Part shown: positions 1 to 7,379 of the stretch, in pieces
Position numbering within the stretch: the stretch's first letter is position 1
Layout of the letters: each line of letters starts with the position of its first letter
NCBI RefSeq assembly: GCF_014217255.1
Contig: NZ_CP059404.1
Span: forward strand, 1,798,001-1,862,000
Origin: Corynebacterium incognita
GTDB lineage: Bacteria > Actinomycetota > Actinomycetes > Mycobacteriales > Mycobacteriaceae
Direction: 5' to 3'
DNA: 64,000 bases
Program-made: the position numbers and the translations under genes
The notes under the pieces: model-generated
What the model was told of the DNA's origin: nothing
Database searches by the model: none
What the model saw: the letters and a program-made list of their open reading frames with translations, nothing else

Positions 1-546
1 GAGGATTTGGTGCAAGAAACCTACCTCAAGGCGTATTCCGCCTTTGACTCCTTCAAACAGGGGACCAACTTGAAGGCGTGGCTGTATCGCATCATGACGA
101 ACACCTACATCAACTCCTACCGCAAGGCGCAGCGCCGCCCGACGGAATCCTCGTCGGAGGAGCTGACGGACTGGCAGCTCTACACCACCTCCGGGCACGA
201 CTCCACGGGGCTGGAGTCCGCTGAGGTGGAGGCGCTGAAGGGAATGCCGGACTCGACGATCTCCCAGGCCATGAACGATCTCCCGGAGGACTACCGCATG
301 GTGGTCTACTACGCGGACGTGGTGGGCCTGGCGTACAAGGAAATCGCGGAAATCATGGACACCCCGCTGGGAACCGTGATGTCCCGGCTGCACCGCGGAA
401 GAAAACTACTGCGCGGTGCGTTAAAGGAAGTAGCCCGCGAACAAGGCATCGGACTCAACCACCCAGACATGGCTCAAGATGAGCCCGCTACACAGTCCGC
501 AGCCGCACAGAAAGATTCCGCCGTCACGAACAAGGAGGGGCGCTAG
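1..546 (+). CDS. sigH: RNA polymerase ECF sigma factor SigH (5' end outside window)
   Basis: Group 4 (ECF) sigma factor that directs transcription of the thiol-oxidative and heat stress regulon. The frame is open from base 1 and reads [12 protein letters not shown], which is inside sigma region 2, so about 30 N-terminal codons are missing. Region 2.3–2.4 is seen as [20 protein letters not shown]. Region 4 with its helix-turn-helix follows ([20 protein letters not shown], then [20 protein letters not shown]). The stop TAG abuts the ATG of the next gene, a zinc-binding anti-sigma factor, which is the standard actinobacterial sigH pairing and implies translational coupling. The polar C-terminal tail after region 4 is poorly conserved in the family. 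Confidence 0.95.
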   Translation, partial: EDLVQETYLKAYSAFDSFKQGTNLKAWLYRIMTNTYINSYRKAQRRPTESSSEELTDWQLYTTSGHDSTGLESAEVEALKGMPDSTISQAMNDLPEDYRMVVYYADVVGLAYKEIAEIMDTPLGTVMSRLHRGRKLLRGALKEVAREQGIGLNHPDMAQDEPATQSAAAQKDSAVTNKEGR

Positions 547-888
547 ATGAGCACTGAGCGTAATGCCCAGCGAGACTCCCAACCCAGCCCGCACGACCAC
601 GATCACAAGGGGAGTCAGCATTCCGGATCTGGCTGCTGCGGGTGTAGTGAGCAGGAAGTGCAGTCGCTGCTGTGCCAGCTCATGGATTATGAGTTGACAG
701 CGCAGCAGGAGGAAGAAATCCGCAAGCGCCTGTGCGAATGCCATGATTGCAACGATCGCCTGGCCTCGGAGGAGCTCATCCGTTCCCTGGTGCGCAAGTG
801 CGATTCGTCCACTGCTGCGCCCGAGCACCTGCGCGAGCGCATCACGGTGCAGTTGCGCTACTCGGAGACCCGCGTCTGGCGGGAGTAG
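547..888 (+). CDS. rshA: Anti-sigma factor of SigH, RshA/RsrA type
   Basis: Small cytoplasmic redox-sensing anti-sigma factor of 113 residues; position directly after sigH identifies it. The family (ZAS) normally carries HxxxCxxC that binds zinc and releases the sigma factor on disulfide formation. Here the corresponding segment reads KRLCECHDCNDRL: the CxxC pair is present, but the usual histidine position is occupied by a basic residue, and an extra cysteine lies two residues before the CxxC. A further cysteine cluster, CCGC, sits near residue 30 behind a His-rich N-terminus (HDHDHKG). Zinc ligation may therefore be rearranged. The gene ends just before a strong terminator. Confidence 0.88.
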   Translation: MSTERNAQRDSQPSPHDHDHKGSQHSGSGCCGCSEQEVQSLLCQLMDYELTAQQEEEIRKRLCECHDCNDRLASEELIRSLVRKCDSSTAAPEHLRERITVQLRYSETRVWRE

Positions 889-932
889 GGCACAGGCGGC
901 GTCCTTCTCGGCGGGGGAGTACAACGCAAAAG

Positions 933-968
933 GCCTCGGGGCCTGGATGTTGATCCAGGCCCCGAGGC
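933..968. terminator. Bidirectional rho-independent terminator
   Basis: A perfect 16-bp inverted repeat (933–948 with 953–968, arms GCCTCGGGGCCTGGAT) closes on a GTTG tetraloop and is followed by TTTGTCATTT. It lies between convergent rshA and the bL37 gene and can serve both. Confidence 0.9.
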
Positions 969-995
969 TTTGTCATTTGCTAGGTGCTGCTGCGG

Positions 996-1073
996 TTAGC
1001 CGCCGTTAGGGCGCTTACCGTGGTTAGCACCCTTCTTGCGGCGATCCTTGCGCTTACGACCACGCTTGCTCAT
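996..1073 (-). CDS. 50S ribosomal protein bL37 (25 aa)
   Basis: Very short, strongly basic peptide of 25 residues starting MSKRGRKRKDRRKKGANHGK and ending RPNGG. This is the actinobacterial ribosomal protein bL37 (AURKAIP1-like family). An AAGGAGAA ribosome binding site stands at the right distance upstream of the ATG at 1073. The gene lies downstream of whiB1 on the same strand with a 90-bp gap, so it may be cotranscribed or have its own promoter. Transcription ends at the hairpin at 933–968. Confidence 0.9.
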   Translation of the reverse strand: MSKRGRKRKDRRKKGANHGKRPNGG

Positions 1074-1163
1074 CGCGTTCTCCTTACAATAATGAGATTG
1101 CTAGGTTAATTGAACTCAACTAACTGTAGCTGGCCGGGGAGTAACTTTGGAAATCCGGGTGCC

Positions 1164-1430
1164 TTAGGCGGTCACGCGGGCACGGCCGCGGCCGCGGGTG
1201 CGGTTGAGCTTGCGCTTCCAGGCGCGGCGCTCTTCTTCGGACAGGCCGCCCCATACGCCGGCATCCTGGCCGGACTCGATGGCCCAGTTCAGGCACTGGG
1301 AGGCTACGGGGCAGCGGTTGCAGACCAGCTTGGCCTTAGCGATCTGGGTGAGAGCTGGGCCCGAGTTTCCGACTGGGAAGAACAGCTCTGGGTCTTCATC
1401 TCGGCAAATTGCTTCGTGGCGCCAATCCAT
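1164..1430 (-). CDS. whiB1: WhiB-family iron-sulfur transcription factor WhiB1 (WhcE-like)
   Basis: Redox- and NO-sensitive 4Fe-4S regulator of 88 residues. The four cluster cysteines are visible: C9 (EAICRDED), then C37, C40 and C46 in LVCNRCPVASQC. The family G[VI]WGG turn follows as GVWGGLSEEERR, and the C-terminus is a basic DNA-binding tail (KRKLNRTRGRGRAR). The N-terminus MDWRHEAICRDEDPELFFPV is near the M. tuberculosis WhiB1 sequence. In C. glutamicum the gene next to sigH–rshA is whcE, so the two names probably denote the same gene. The RBS AGGAGA precedes the ATG. A long leader region with a GlxR/CRP-like site lies upstream. Confidence 0.93.
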   Translation of the reverse strand: MDWRHEAICRDEDPELFFPVGNSGPALTQIAKAKLVCNRCPVASQCLNWAIESGQDAGVWGGLSEEERRAWKRKLNRTRGRGRARVTA

Positions 1431-2054
1431 GATTGATATCTCCTAACAAATTTTTGACAGTGAAAAACTACGGTGCAAATGGCACGAAAGAAAAAGTCAC
1501 GGGAGTGACAGGCTCCAACGAGCGACCGCACTAGGGGTTGAGTGTGGTGTTGCCACGGTCGGTCTGCGGGCGGCCCTGCTGGGATGGGGCCGTCTCGCCG
1601 CCTATGACTGCGTGGCGTGAACTCTAGGTTTTCCTAAAGTTTTGGGCTGGTTAACCAACCCGTTGTTTCTTGGTACTTGAGCATCATGACATGTTTAACT
1701 TCAGTCCGCTAGGGGTAGAGCGCAATTTGTGTGAAGGATCACAAAAGTTAACCGAATACTTTCCCTTCCCATAGTTGTTTCCTGGCGTCAGGGGATATGT
1801 CAGCAATCTGGCTACCTGCCTGTATGAGACGAACCTTAAGGGAGTATAGGTGGGGATGCGGTCAAATCGTCCGGAGAGAGTTAACCTAGAGTTTGCTTGA
1901 TGGCTACCGGGTAAGGGGTGCGTGGATATTGTTAATTTGCGCAAAGCGATGACAATGTGTTCGGTGTTAGCGAAATTGTGGCGTCACCCACCGATTTGTG
2001 CGCAGCAATTGTCGATCCCTCCGCCATGACCATGGCGCGATAGACTAACCGATT
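1431..2054. other. Non-coding region upstream of whiB1
   Basis: About 620 bases between the divergent whiB1 and the membrane protein gene at 2055. A minus-strand open frame inside it has no ribosome binding site and no recognisable product, so it is read as non-coding. It must hold both promoters. The only element I can name is the CRP/GlxR-like dyad at 1728–1743. Confidence 0.7.
1728..1743. promoter_or_regulatory. Candidate GlxR/CRP binding site
   Basis: TGTGTGAAGGATCACA keeps the CRP-family spacing TGTG-N8-CACA and differs from the GlxR consensus TGTGA-N6-TCACA by one base in the left half. It lies about 300 bp upstream of whiB1. The M. tuberculosis CRP homologue is known to control whiB1, so a conserved link is plausible, but the distance is large. 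Confidence 0.45.
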
Positions 2055-2537
2055 GTGAATACCCCACGTTCTTCGTCATACCCCGCAAGCAAGTCGTCTG
2101 GTTCCCGCGATTCCTCCGCGTCGGCCACCCTGCAGGCGCCCCAGACCATTGTGATTGCGGCTATCATTGCCATCATTCAGTCGCTGTGCGCCATTGGATT
2201 CGGCTTTTTCTTGGTATTCCAGGACATCACGAAGGGACAGGCCCCTGACGTGCTGTCCGACGCCTCCAGCTCCCAGTGGGTGGGCACCGGCACCGCAGTC
2301 TTCATCGCCGTGGTTTTCGGCTTTATTATCGCGGCGTCGATCGCTCTGCTCAAGGGTGCGCGCTGGGGTCGCGGCGGTATTGTCCTGGTGCAGTTCATTC
2401 TGGCCGCGAGCTCGTTCCAGATGATGTCCGGCGGTGCCATTGCGCTGGGTGTTGCTGTGCTGGCCTCCGCGCTGATGGTGCTGTATCTGCTGCTCATCGC
2501 ACCGGCATCGGTGCAGTGGTTGCGCTCGACGTTTTAG
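2055..2537 (+). CDS. Hypothetical four-helix membrane protein
   Basis: Protein of 160 residues with a GTG start. A polar Ser-rich N-terminus of about 28 residues precedes four hydrophobic segments: about 30–55 (TIVIAAIIAIIQSLCAIGFG), 78–100, 106–122 and 125–152. No catalytic motif or named domain is visible; the layout resembles small uncharacterised mycolata membrane proteins found next to the rhlE locus. It ends convergently, overlapping the 3' end of the next gene by four bases. Function unknown. Confidence 0.7.
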   Translation: MNTPRSSSYPASKSSGSRDSSASATLQAPQTIVIAAIIAIIQSLCAIGFGFFLVFQDITKGQAPDVLSDASSSQWVGTGTAVFIAVVFGFIIAASIALLKGARWGRGGIVLVQFILAASSFQMMSGGAIALGVAVLASALMVLYLLLIAPASVQWLRSTF

Positions 2538-3760
2538 CGCAGGCCGATAATTTCGTCGCCGCGCTGTTCCACGAGTGCCTCGCCGGCGCGCTGCAGGTGC
2601 ACCGGACCGGTGTAGCCTCCGCGGTCCACCTTGACTGTGCGGCGAATCTTGCCCGTTGCCCAGTCCACCTCGGCAAGACCGTCGCGGGTGGGGGCCACCA
2701 GACGATCGCCGAGCCCGATTCCGGTGCCGAGAGCGTCCTCAACGACCCGCTCGACCTTGAGCGTTGCGGGATTGAACAGGTATAGGCGGTTACCGTCGAA
2801 CCACGTCATGTGGTGCGGTAGGTCCGCGGTCGCTGGGGCATACGGGGAAGGGGAGTCAACCAGATCGGGGGCTGGTTCCACCTTGGTTGAGGAGATCTTC
2901 TTGCCCGAGGTGTCATATGCCTCGATGCGCGGTGACTCGCCAGGGATGTAGACCGCGGCGGCGTTTTGGCCCACTGCTACTAAGCGGGCACCGCTGCCGT
3001 CGATGGTGATGTCCTTGGTGATTTCCGGCTTGCGGGAGTCTTCCGGGGACGTCTTTTGTAGGCGTAGGAACGTGGATTCGGGATCCTCCGGGCACGAATC
3101 AGTCACGGCGAGTAGTTCCGTGCGAGTGAGTGCGGAGCCGATCGTGCATTCCTCGTGTGGTTGGTGCTCAGCCTCTTGTTTGGCCTCCACGTTGCCATAT
3201 TCCACCGTGCGCACGAGGTCCGAGCGCCACAGTTCGACGCGTTCGTTGGATACCGTTCCTACCCGGTCGTTAGAGGACACGGCTACTACAGACTCGGAGT
3301 TGTTTGCCGACCGGGTATCCGCGTATGTGCCGGAAGCCGCGTCAAGGGAGACAACGTCACCGCAGCCGCGCCCAGTCTTGAAGGCTAAGACTACTTTGCC
3401 CCAGGCGACGCCGGCAGAACACAGCGGATCCGCGTCGCGGGTGTATTCCCACACTTGGTCGCCGTCCGCGTTCAGGGCGCGGGCGCCGCTTTCCGACGTC
3501 GCGATGGTCAACCCCGCAGCCGTCAGCGGGCGAGCGATGCCCGCCGGGTTCTTGTTCTCAGCGCGGAAGGCCTCGTCCACGGACGTGGGCAGCTTCGTCA
3601 GCGCGGTGACCTCCGTGACGGGGGTGTCGGCCGAGTCGAGGTGGGCCCCGCGGATGTCGGCGGTGAACCAAGCGCCGGCGATGGCGACGGTGGAAACGGC
3701 GGTGATGACGACGGTGGCAATGGCGTCGCGGCGAGTGGCGCGCAAAACTGGGGCATTCAT
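2534..3760 (-). CDS. Membrane-anchored beta-propeller-like protein (Rv3212-type)
   Basis: Protein of 408 residues with one N-terminal membrane segment (about residues 12–32) and a large extracytoplasmic part. Repeated short WD/PQQ-like motifs (for example DGDQVWEYTR and the segment ending RLYLFNPATLK) suggest a beta-propeller. It follows rhlE by 12 bp on the same strand, the arrangement seen for Rv3211–Rv3212 in M. tuberculosis, so the two form an operon. Family role is unknown; a structural or sensing role in the envelope is inference. Start ATG at 3760. Confidence 0.75.
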   Translation of the reverse strand: MNAPVLRATRRDAIATVVITAVSTVAIAGAWFTADIRGAHLDSADTPVTEVTALTKLPTSVDEAFRAENKNPAGIARPLTAAGLTIATSESGARALNADGDQVWEYTRDADPLCSAGVAWGKVVLAFKTGRGCGDVVSLDAASGTYADTRSANNSESVVAVSSNDRVGTVSNERVELWRSDLVRTVEYGNVEAKQEAEHQPHEECTIGSALTRTELLAVTDSCPEDPESTFLRLQKTSPEDSRKPEITKDITIDGSGARLVAVGQNAAAVYIPGESPRIEAYDTSGKKISSTKVEPAPDLVDSPSPYAPATADLPHHMTWFDGNRLYLFNPATLKVERVVEDALGTGIGLGDRLVAPTRDGLAEVDWATGKIRRTVKVDRGGYTGPVHLQRAGEALVEQRGDEIIGLR

Positions 3761-3772
3761 GATGGACTCAGT

Positions 3773-5092
3773 CTAACGTGTCGGTGCCCTCTCGTCCTCA
3801 GCCAGCCCCAGCGAATGCGCCAGTTCCGGGGAGGAGGAGAACCACTGCGGGGGCTCGGGGAGATCGAAACCGAGCTCGTCGTTGATCGCCCGCCATTTGC
3901 CCAGTTCATCGTAGCCCACCAAAGTGACAGCGATGCCCGTGCGACCCGCGCGGCCGGTACGCCCGATGCGGTGCACGAAGCTCATGGGATCGTCCGGCAC
4001 CTGGTAGTTGATGACGTGAGTGACGTCGTCCACGTCGATACCGCGGGCGGCGACGTCCGTGGCCACCAGCACGTTGACCGTGCCGCGGCGGAATGCCTCG
4101 AGCGCTTTGCTGCGCTGCTGTTGGTTGAGGTTGCCGTGAACCGCACCGGCCTTGATTCCGGCGCTACGCAGGTCGTCGGAAAGCTCGGCGGCGCTGCGCT
4201 TAGTGCGGGTGAAGATGATGGTGCGGCCGCGCCCAGGGGAGCTGAGCACCTTCTGGATCACGGGAAGCTTATCCATGCGGTGGCTTTGGAAGGTGATTTT
4301 CTTCGTGGAGGCGTGGGTGCTCGCGGTGCCGGGGTCGTCGGCGTGAATGTGCACGGGCTTGTTCATGAACGTGCGCGCCAGTGCGGCGATGGGCGCCGGC
4401 ATGGTCGCGGAAAACAGTAGCGTTTGGATGGTCTGGTTGTCGCCGTCGGCGCCACTGTGCACGGCGTCAAAGATCTTCTCAATGTCCGGCAAGAAACCCA
4501 TGTCCAGCATCTCGTCGGCCTCGTCCAAGACCACGATGGCCACCTGGTCCAGGCGCAGATAACCTTGGCGGTGCAGATCCAACAGGCGGCCCGGGGTGCC
4601 CACGATGACGTCCGCGCCGGAACGCAACTGCGCCACCTGAGCCTCGTAAGGGGTACCGCCGTAAATCGTGGTCACCCGGACGGGTAAGAATCGGGCCGCG
4701 ACCTCAAAGTCCTCGGCCACTTGCACTGCGAGCTCGCGGGTGGGGACCACCACGAGCGCGCGTGGGGTGCCGTCCATTTCCGCGATGTCAGCGTCGTCGA
4801 ATACCCGGTCCAACAGCGGCACGCCAAACGCCAGTGTCTTGCCCATTCCGGTGCGGGCCTGGCCGATGAGGTCACGGCCGCGCAGCGCCAACGGCAAAGT
4901 GAGCTCCTGAATGGCAAAGGTATTGGTGATGCCGTGGGTGCGGAGGCCGTCGCAAATCTCCGCCGCCACTCCGAGCTCCGCGAACGTCGGCGTCACCGCA
5001 GCGGTCTTCTCCCGACCCTCCGGGCGGGATCCCGCGCGCTTTCCCGCGGACGTGGGCGTGGACTTATGGGCAGCAGATTTGGCAACAGACAC
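3773..5092 (-). CDS. rhlE: DEAD-box ATP-dependent RNA helicase RhlE
   Basis: Cytoplasmic RNA helicase of 439 residues that remodels structured RNA and RNA–protein complexes. All core motifs are present in order: a Q-motif region ending FAIQELTLP, motif I ARTGMGKT, Ia PTRELAVQ, Ib TPGRLLDL, II DEAD (VVLDEADEMLDMGF), III FSATMP, IV IIFTRTK, V ATDVAARGIDV and VI HRIGRTGRAG. The GTG start at 5092 has AGGA upstream. It is the first gene of a two-gene unit with the propeller protein. The N-terminal Lys/Ser-rich tail of about 30 residues is poorly conserved. Confidence 0.93.
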   Translation of the reverse strand: MSVAKSAAHKSTPTSAGKRAGSRPEGREKTAAVTPTFAELGVAAEICDGLRTHGITNTFAIQELTLPLALRGRDLIGQARTGMGKTLAFGVPLLDRVFDDADIAEMDGTPRALVVVPTRELAVQVAEDFEVAARFLPVRVTTIYGGTPYEAQVAQLRSGADVIVGTPGRLLDLHRQGYLRLDQVAIVVLDEADEMLDMGFLPDIEKIFDAVHSGADGDNQTIQTLLFSATMPAPIAALARTFMNKPVHIHADDPGTASTHASTKKITFQSHRMDKLPVIQKVLSSPGRGRTIIFTRTKRSAAELSDDLRSAGIKAGAVHGNLNQQQRSKALEAFRRGTVNVLVATDVAARGIDVDDVTHVINYQVPDDPMSFVHRIGRTGRAGRTGIAVTLVGYDELGKWRAINDELGFDLPEPPQWFSSSPELAHSLGLAEDERAPTR

Positions 5093-5264
5093 GCGTTAGA
5101 TCCTATCGTTTTTGCAGGGGTGATGTGAGGCGGATGGGAGGTCCTGTGTCCACCGGCCCAGCCGGTGGCGACGGCGGGGCTATCATGGAGCGTTGTGCCG
5201 CCCGCGCGCATTACGCGAAAGGCACACGCGTACACGAACATAAAAGAGAAAGAGACTGTGAATA

Positions 5265-5495
5265 ATGGATATCAAGTTTGGTTTTGCAGATACTGCCCGT
5301 GAGCTGCAGCTCACCGTATCCAACGAGGGTGCAGATCAGGACCAGCTGCTGGCGCAGATTAACGAGGGCTTGAGCCAGGGCGGAGTGCTGGAGATGGAAG
5401 ACGAGAAGGGGCGTAAGTACCTCATCCGCACCGAGCGTGTGGTCTACGTTGAGGTCGGTGCCGTGCGTTCTCACGGCGTTGGCTTCATGGGGTAA
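5265..5495 (+). CDS. DUF3107 family protein (Rv3208A/TB9.4-like)
   Basis: Compact 76-residue actinobacterial protein. The family-typical features are the N-terminal MDIKFGFADTARELQ and the C-terminal strand YLIRTERVVYVEVG ending in GFMG. Function is unknown. A purine-rich stretch (AAAGAGAAAGAGA) precedes the ATG. In mycobacteria the same gene also sits between the rhlE region and DUF3152, so the order is conserved. Confidence 0.85.
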   Translation: MDIKFGFADTARELQLTVSNEGADQDQLLAQINEGLSQGGVLEMEDEKGRKYLIRTERVVYVEVGAVRSHGVGFMG

Positions 5496-5506
5496 CCTCA
5501 TAACCC

Positions 5507-6526
5507 ATGAGTCCACAGCACCGCCCGCCCCGCACAAGCTTTGCGGTTCCCCGAAACCATTCCGGTTCGGAGGCACTGCGTCGTTTTGCGGAAGAATACG
5601 GCTGGTGGCGCGTAGTGGCTATTCCGCTGTTGGCGGTGCTCACCGTGTGGTTGTTGGTGGACATCGCGCGTAGCGATGACATTATCCCGACGGGCACGTC
5701 CGCCGCGGCGACTTCTGCGGCGGAAGCCGGGGATGTCGGGGAGGGCACGCCTGACGACGGCGCGGGGGACCAACCCGCCCACGAAGTGACGGGCCCTGAC
5801 CCCAACAACACCAACGGCGGCGAGTCCAGCGTTTCCGCGGCTGCGGCGAAAGAGCTGCCGGCAGGTGGGGCATACACGGAGAAGGGCGACGGAACCTATC
5901 GCGCCGTCGGCACGCCCGGCCAGGAAGTAGGCAAGGGCGCCGAGAAGACCGTGCGCTACGCCATCGAAATTGAAAATGGTGTGGACACCTCCGCCTACGG
6001 CGGCGACGACGCCTTCGCTAAGATCGTCGACGCCACGCTGGCGGACCCCCGCGGCTGGATCGAAGACGAGCGCTACAAGTTCGTACATGTCAGCTCTGAG
6101 GACAACCCGGACACCACTTTCCAGCTCACCTCCGTGGGCACCACCGCGGAACTGTGCGGTTCGCAGATTGACATGGAAACCTCGTGCCATACCGGTATCA
6201 CTGGCAAGTCCACCGTGATCATCAACGAGTCCCGGTGGGTCCGCGGCGCGCATCCCTTCGAAGGCGACGTGGGAAATTACCGGCAGTACCTGGTCAACCA
6301 CGAGTTCGGCCACGCCATCGGCTACAGCGAACACCAGCCGTGTACCCACAACGGTGGACTGGCCCCGGTGATGATGCAGCAGACGCTGTCGCTGTCCAAC
6401 CGCGAGTTGAAGCAGCTCTCGCCCGAAGAGGTTTATCCTGATAACAGCGATGTGTGCGAGCCGAACCCGTGGCCATACCCCAACCCGCAGACAACTGACG
6501 TGGCCCAACCCAAGCAGGCGCGATAG
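5507..6526 (+). CDS. DUF3152 membrane-anchored zincin-like protein (Rv3207c-type)
   Basis: Protein of 339 residues. A cytoplasmic N-terminus (1–40) is followed by one membrane helix (about 44–63, VAIPLLAVLTVWLLVDIA), a low-complexity linker and an exported domain. That domain has the metalloprotease-like motif HEFGHAIGYSEH (HExxH with a third His), with paired cysteines elsewhere (CGSQIDMETSC and later CTHNGG and DVCEPN) that could form disulfides. This is the DUF3152 family of mycolic-acid bacteria. Zinc protease activity is inferred from the motif. It lies 11 bp after the DUF3107 gene and likely shares its transcript. Confidence 0.85.
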   Translation: MSPQHRPPRTSFAVPRNHSGSEALRRFAEEYGWWRVVAIPLLAVLTVWLLVDIARSDDIIPTGTSAAATSAAEAGDVGEGTPDDGAGDQPAHEVTGPDPNNTNGGESSVSAAAAKELPAGGAYTEKGDGTYRAVGTPGQEVGKGAEKTVRYAIEIENGVDTSAYGGDDAFAKIVDATLADPRGWIEDERYKFVHVSSEDNPDTTFQLTSVGTTAELCGSQIDMETSCHTGITGKSTVIINESRWVRGAHPFEGDVGNYRQYLVNHEFGHAIGYSEHQPCTHNGGLAPVMMQQTLSLSNRELKQLSPEEVYPDNSDVCEPNPWPYPNPQTTDVAQPKQAR

Positions 6527-6548
6527 TAACCGCATAGTGGAGGAAAAC

Positions 6549-7376
6549 ATGACGCAATCCGGTGCGACGGAGGTCTACCCGCCCCAGCATGTGATGAATA
6601 CGTTCACCACCTCGGCCTCGGTAGCATTGCGCTCGGCCACACCGAAGCAACTCGGGCCAGCCTGGGATAATGGTTGGTTGGTCGGGGAAACCGTATTTAG
6701 CCATACTGGGGACTTTGGCACTTTCTCCGCGCGGGTGCGCGACAAGCTTACCGACAAATTCAACGTCGAGGGTGCGCGTGTGGCCAAGCCGCTGCGCTCG
6801 ACAGACGGGCGCTACAACGTGGCTGGGTGGATTGCCTCGGCGTATTCTGCAGGATCTCCCGCCAAGCGAGTGGATGAGACCGCGCTCGTAGCCCTTCGGC
6901 TTGAAGAGGCTTTAGAAAAAGCGGAGGTTGCCCTCCCCAATGCCGGGACCGCGCAGCAGCGCGAGGACGTCTTTGCCCAAGCCGAGAAGATGGCCTGGGC
7001 AGAGACCGGCGAGGCCTATCGGGCCTTGGACCTTAGCCCAGGGGAGCTGACCCTGGGACATGCTGATCTGCTGGCATCCGTTCTTTACAACGGTGCGCAG
7101 GCTCCTGTCATCACCTCGATCGTTCCTACCGCCGCGCTGCGCCCCCGCGGCTACACAGCCGCATTGGTAGTGGTGGACGGGCTCATCCAGGAAGCAGTGG
7201 ACGAGGGAATCTGTTCCCGCTTCGGGCATATCAAGCACTTCGATCAGCTGCTGTTGCGGGCGGCGGCGTACCGGCGCTACGTCAATAACCTGCACCCTCA
7301 TTCCAAGACGAACGTCCGTTCGAGGATCGAGCACGTAGAAAACCTCCTCATGTCTCGGGTAAATGGCAATATGTAG
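6549..7376 (+). CDS. TIGR02569 family protein (Rv3205c-type)
   Basis: Protein of 275 residues of an actinobacterial family of unknown function found next to the AdnAB genes. The ATG at 6549 has GGAGG directly upstream, which fixes the start. The C-terminal half includes HADLLASVLYNGAQAPVITSI and a predicted helical end. The domain is distantly kinase-like in other genomes, but no catalytic triad is clear to me here. The stop lies three bases before the adnA start, suggesting coupling to the DNA-repair operon. Confidence 0.78.
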   Translation: MTQSGATEVYPPQHVMNTFTTSASVALRSATPKQLGPAWDNGWLVGETVFSHTGDFGTFSARVRDKLTDKFNVEGARVAKPLRSTDGRYNVAGWIASAYSAGSPAKRVDETALVALRLEEALEKAEVALPNAGTAQQREDVFAQAEKMAWAETGEAYRALDLSPGELTLGHADLLASVLYNGAQAPVITSIVPTAALRPRGYTAALVVVDGLIQEAVDEGICSRFGHIKHFDQLLLRAAAYRRYVNNLHPHSKTNVRSRIEHVENLLMSRVNGNM

Positions 7377-7379
7377 TGC

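Noticed and set aside
1730..1743. TGTGAAGGATCACA read as a CRP site from its inner arms
   Set aside because: The inner arms are only 4 bp apart, which is not CRP spacing; the outer register 1728–1743 has the right spacing and is reported instead.
1684..1944. Minus-strand open frame of 86 codons upstream of whiB1
   Set aside because: No ribosome binding site, basic and Ser/Thr-rich composition without any family, and it lies in the expected promoter region.
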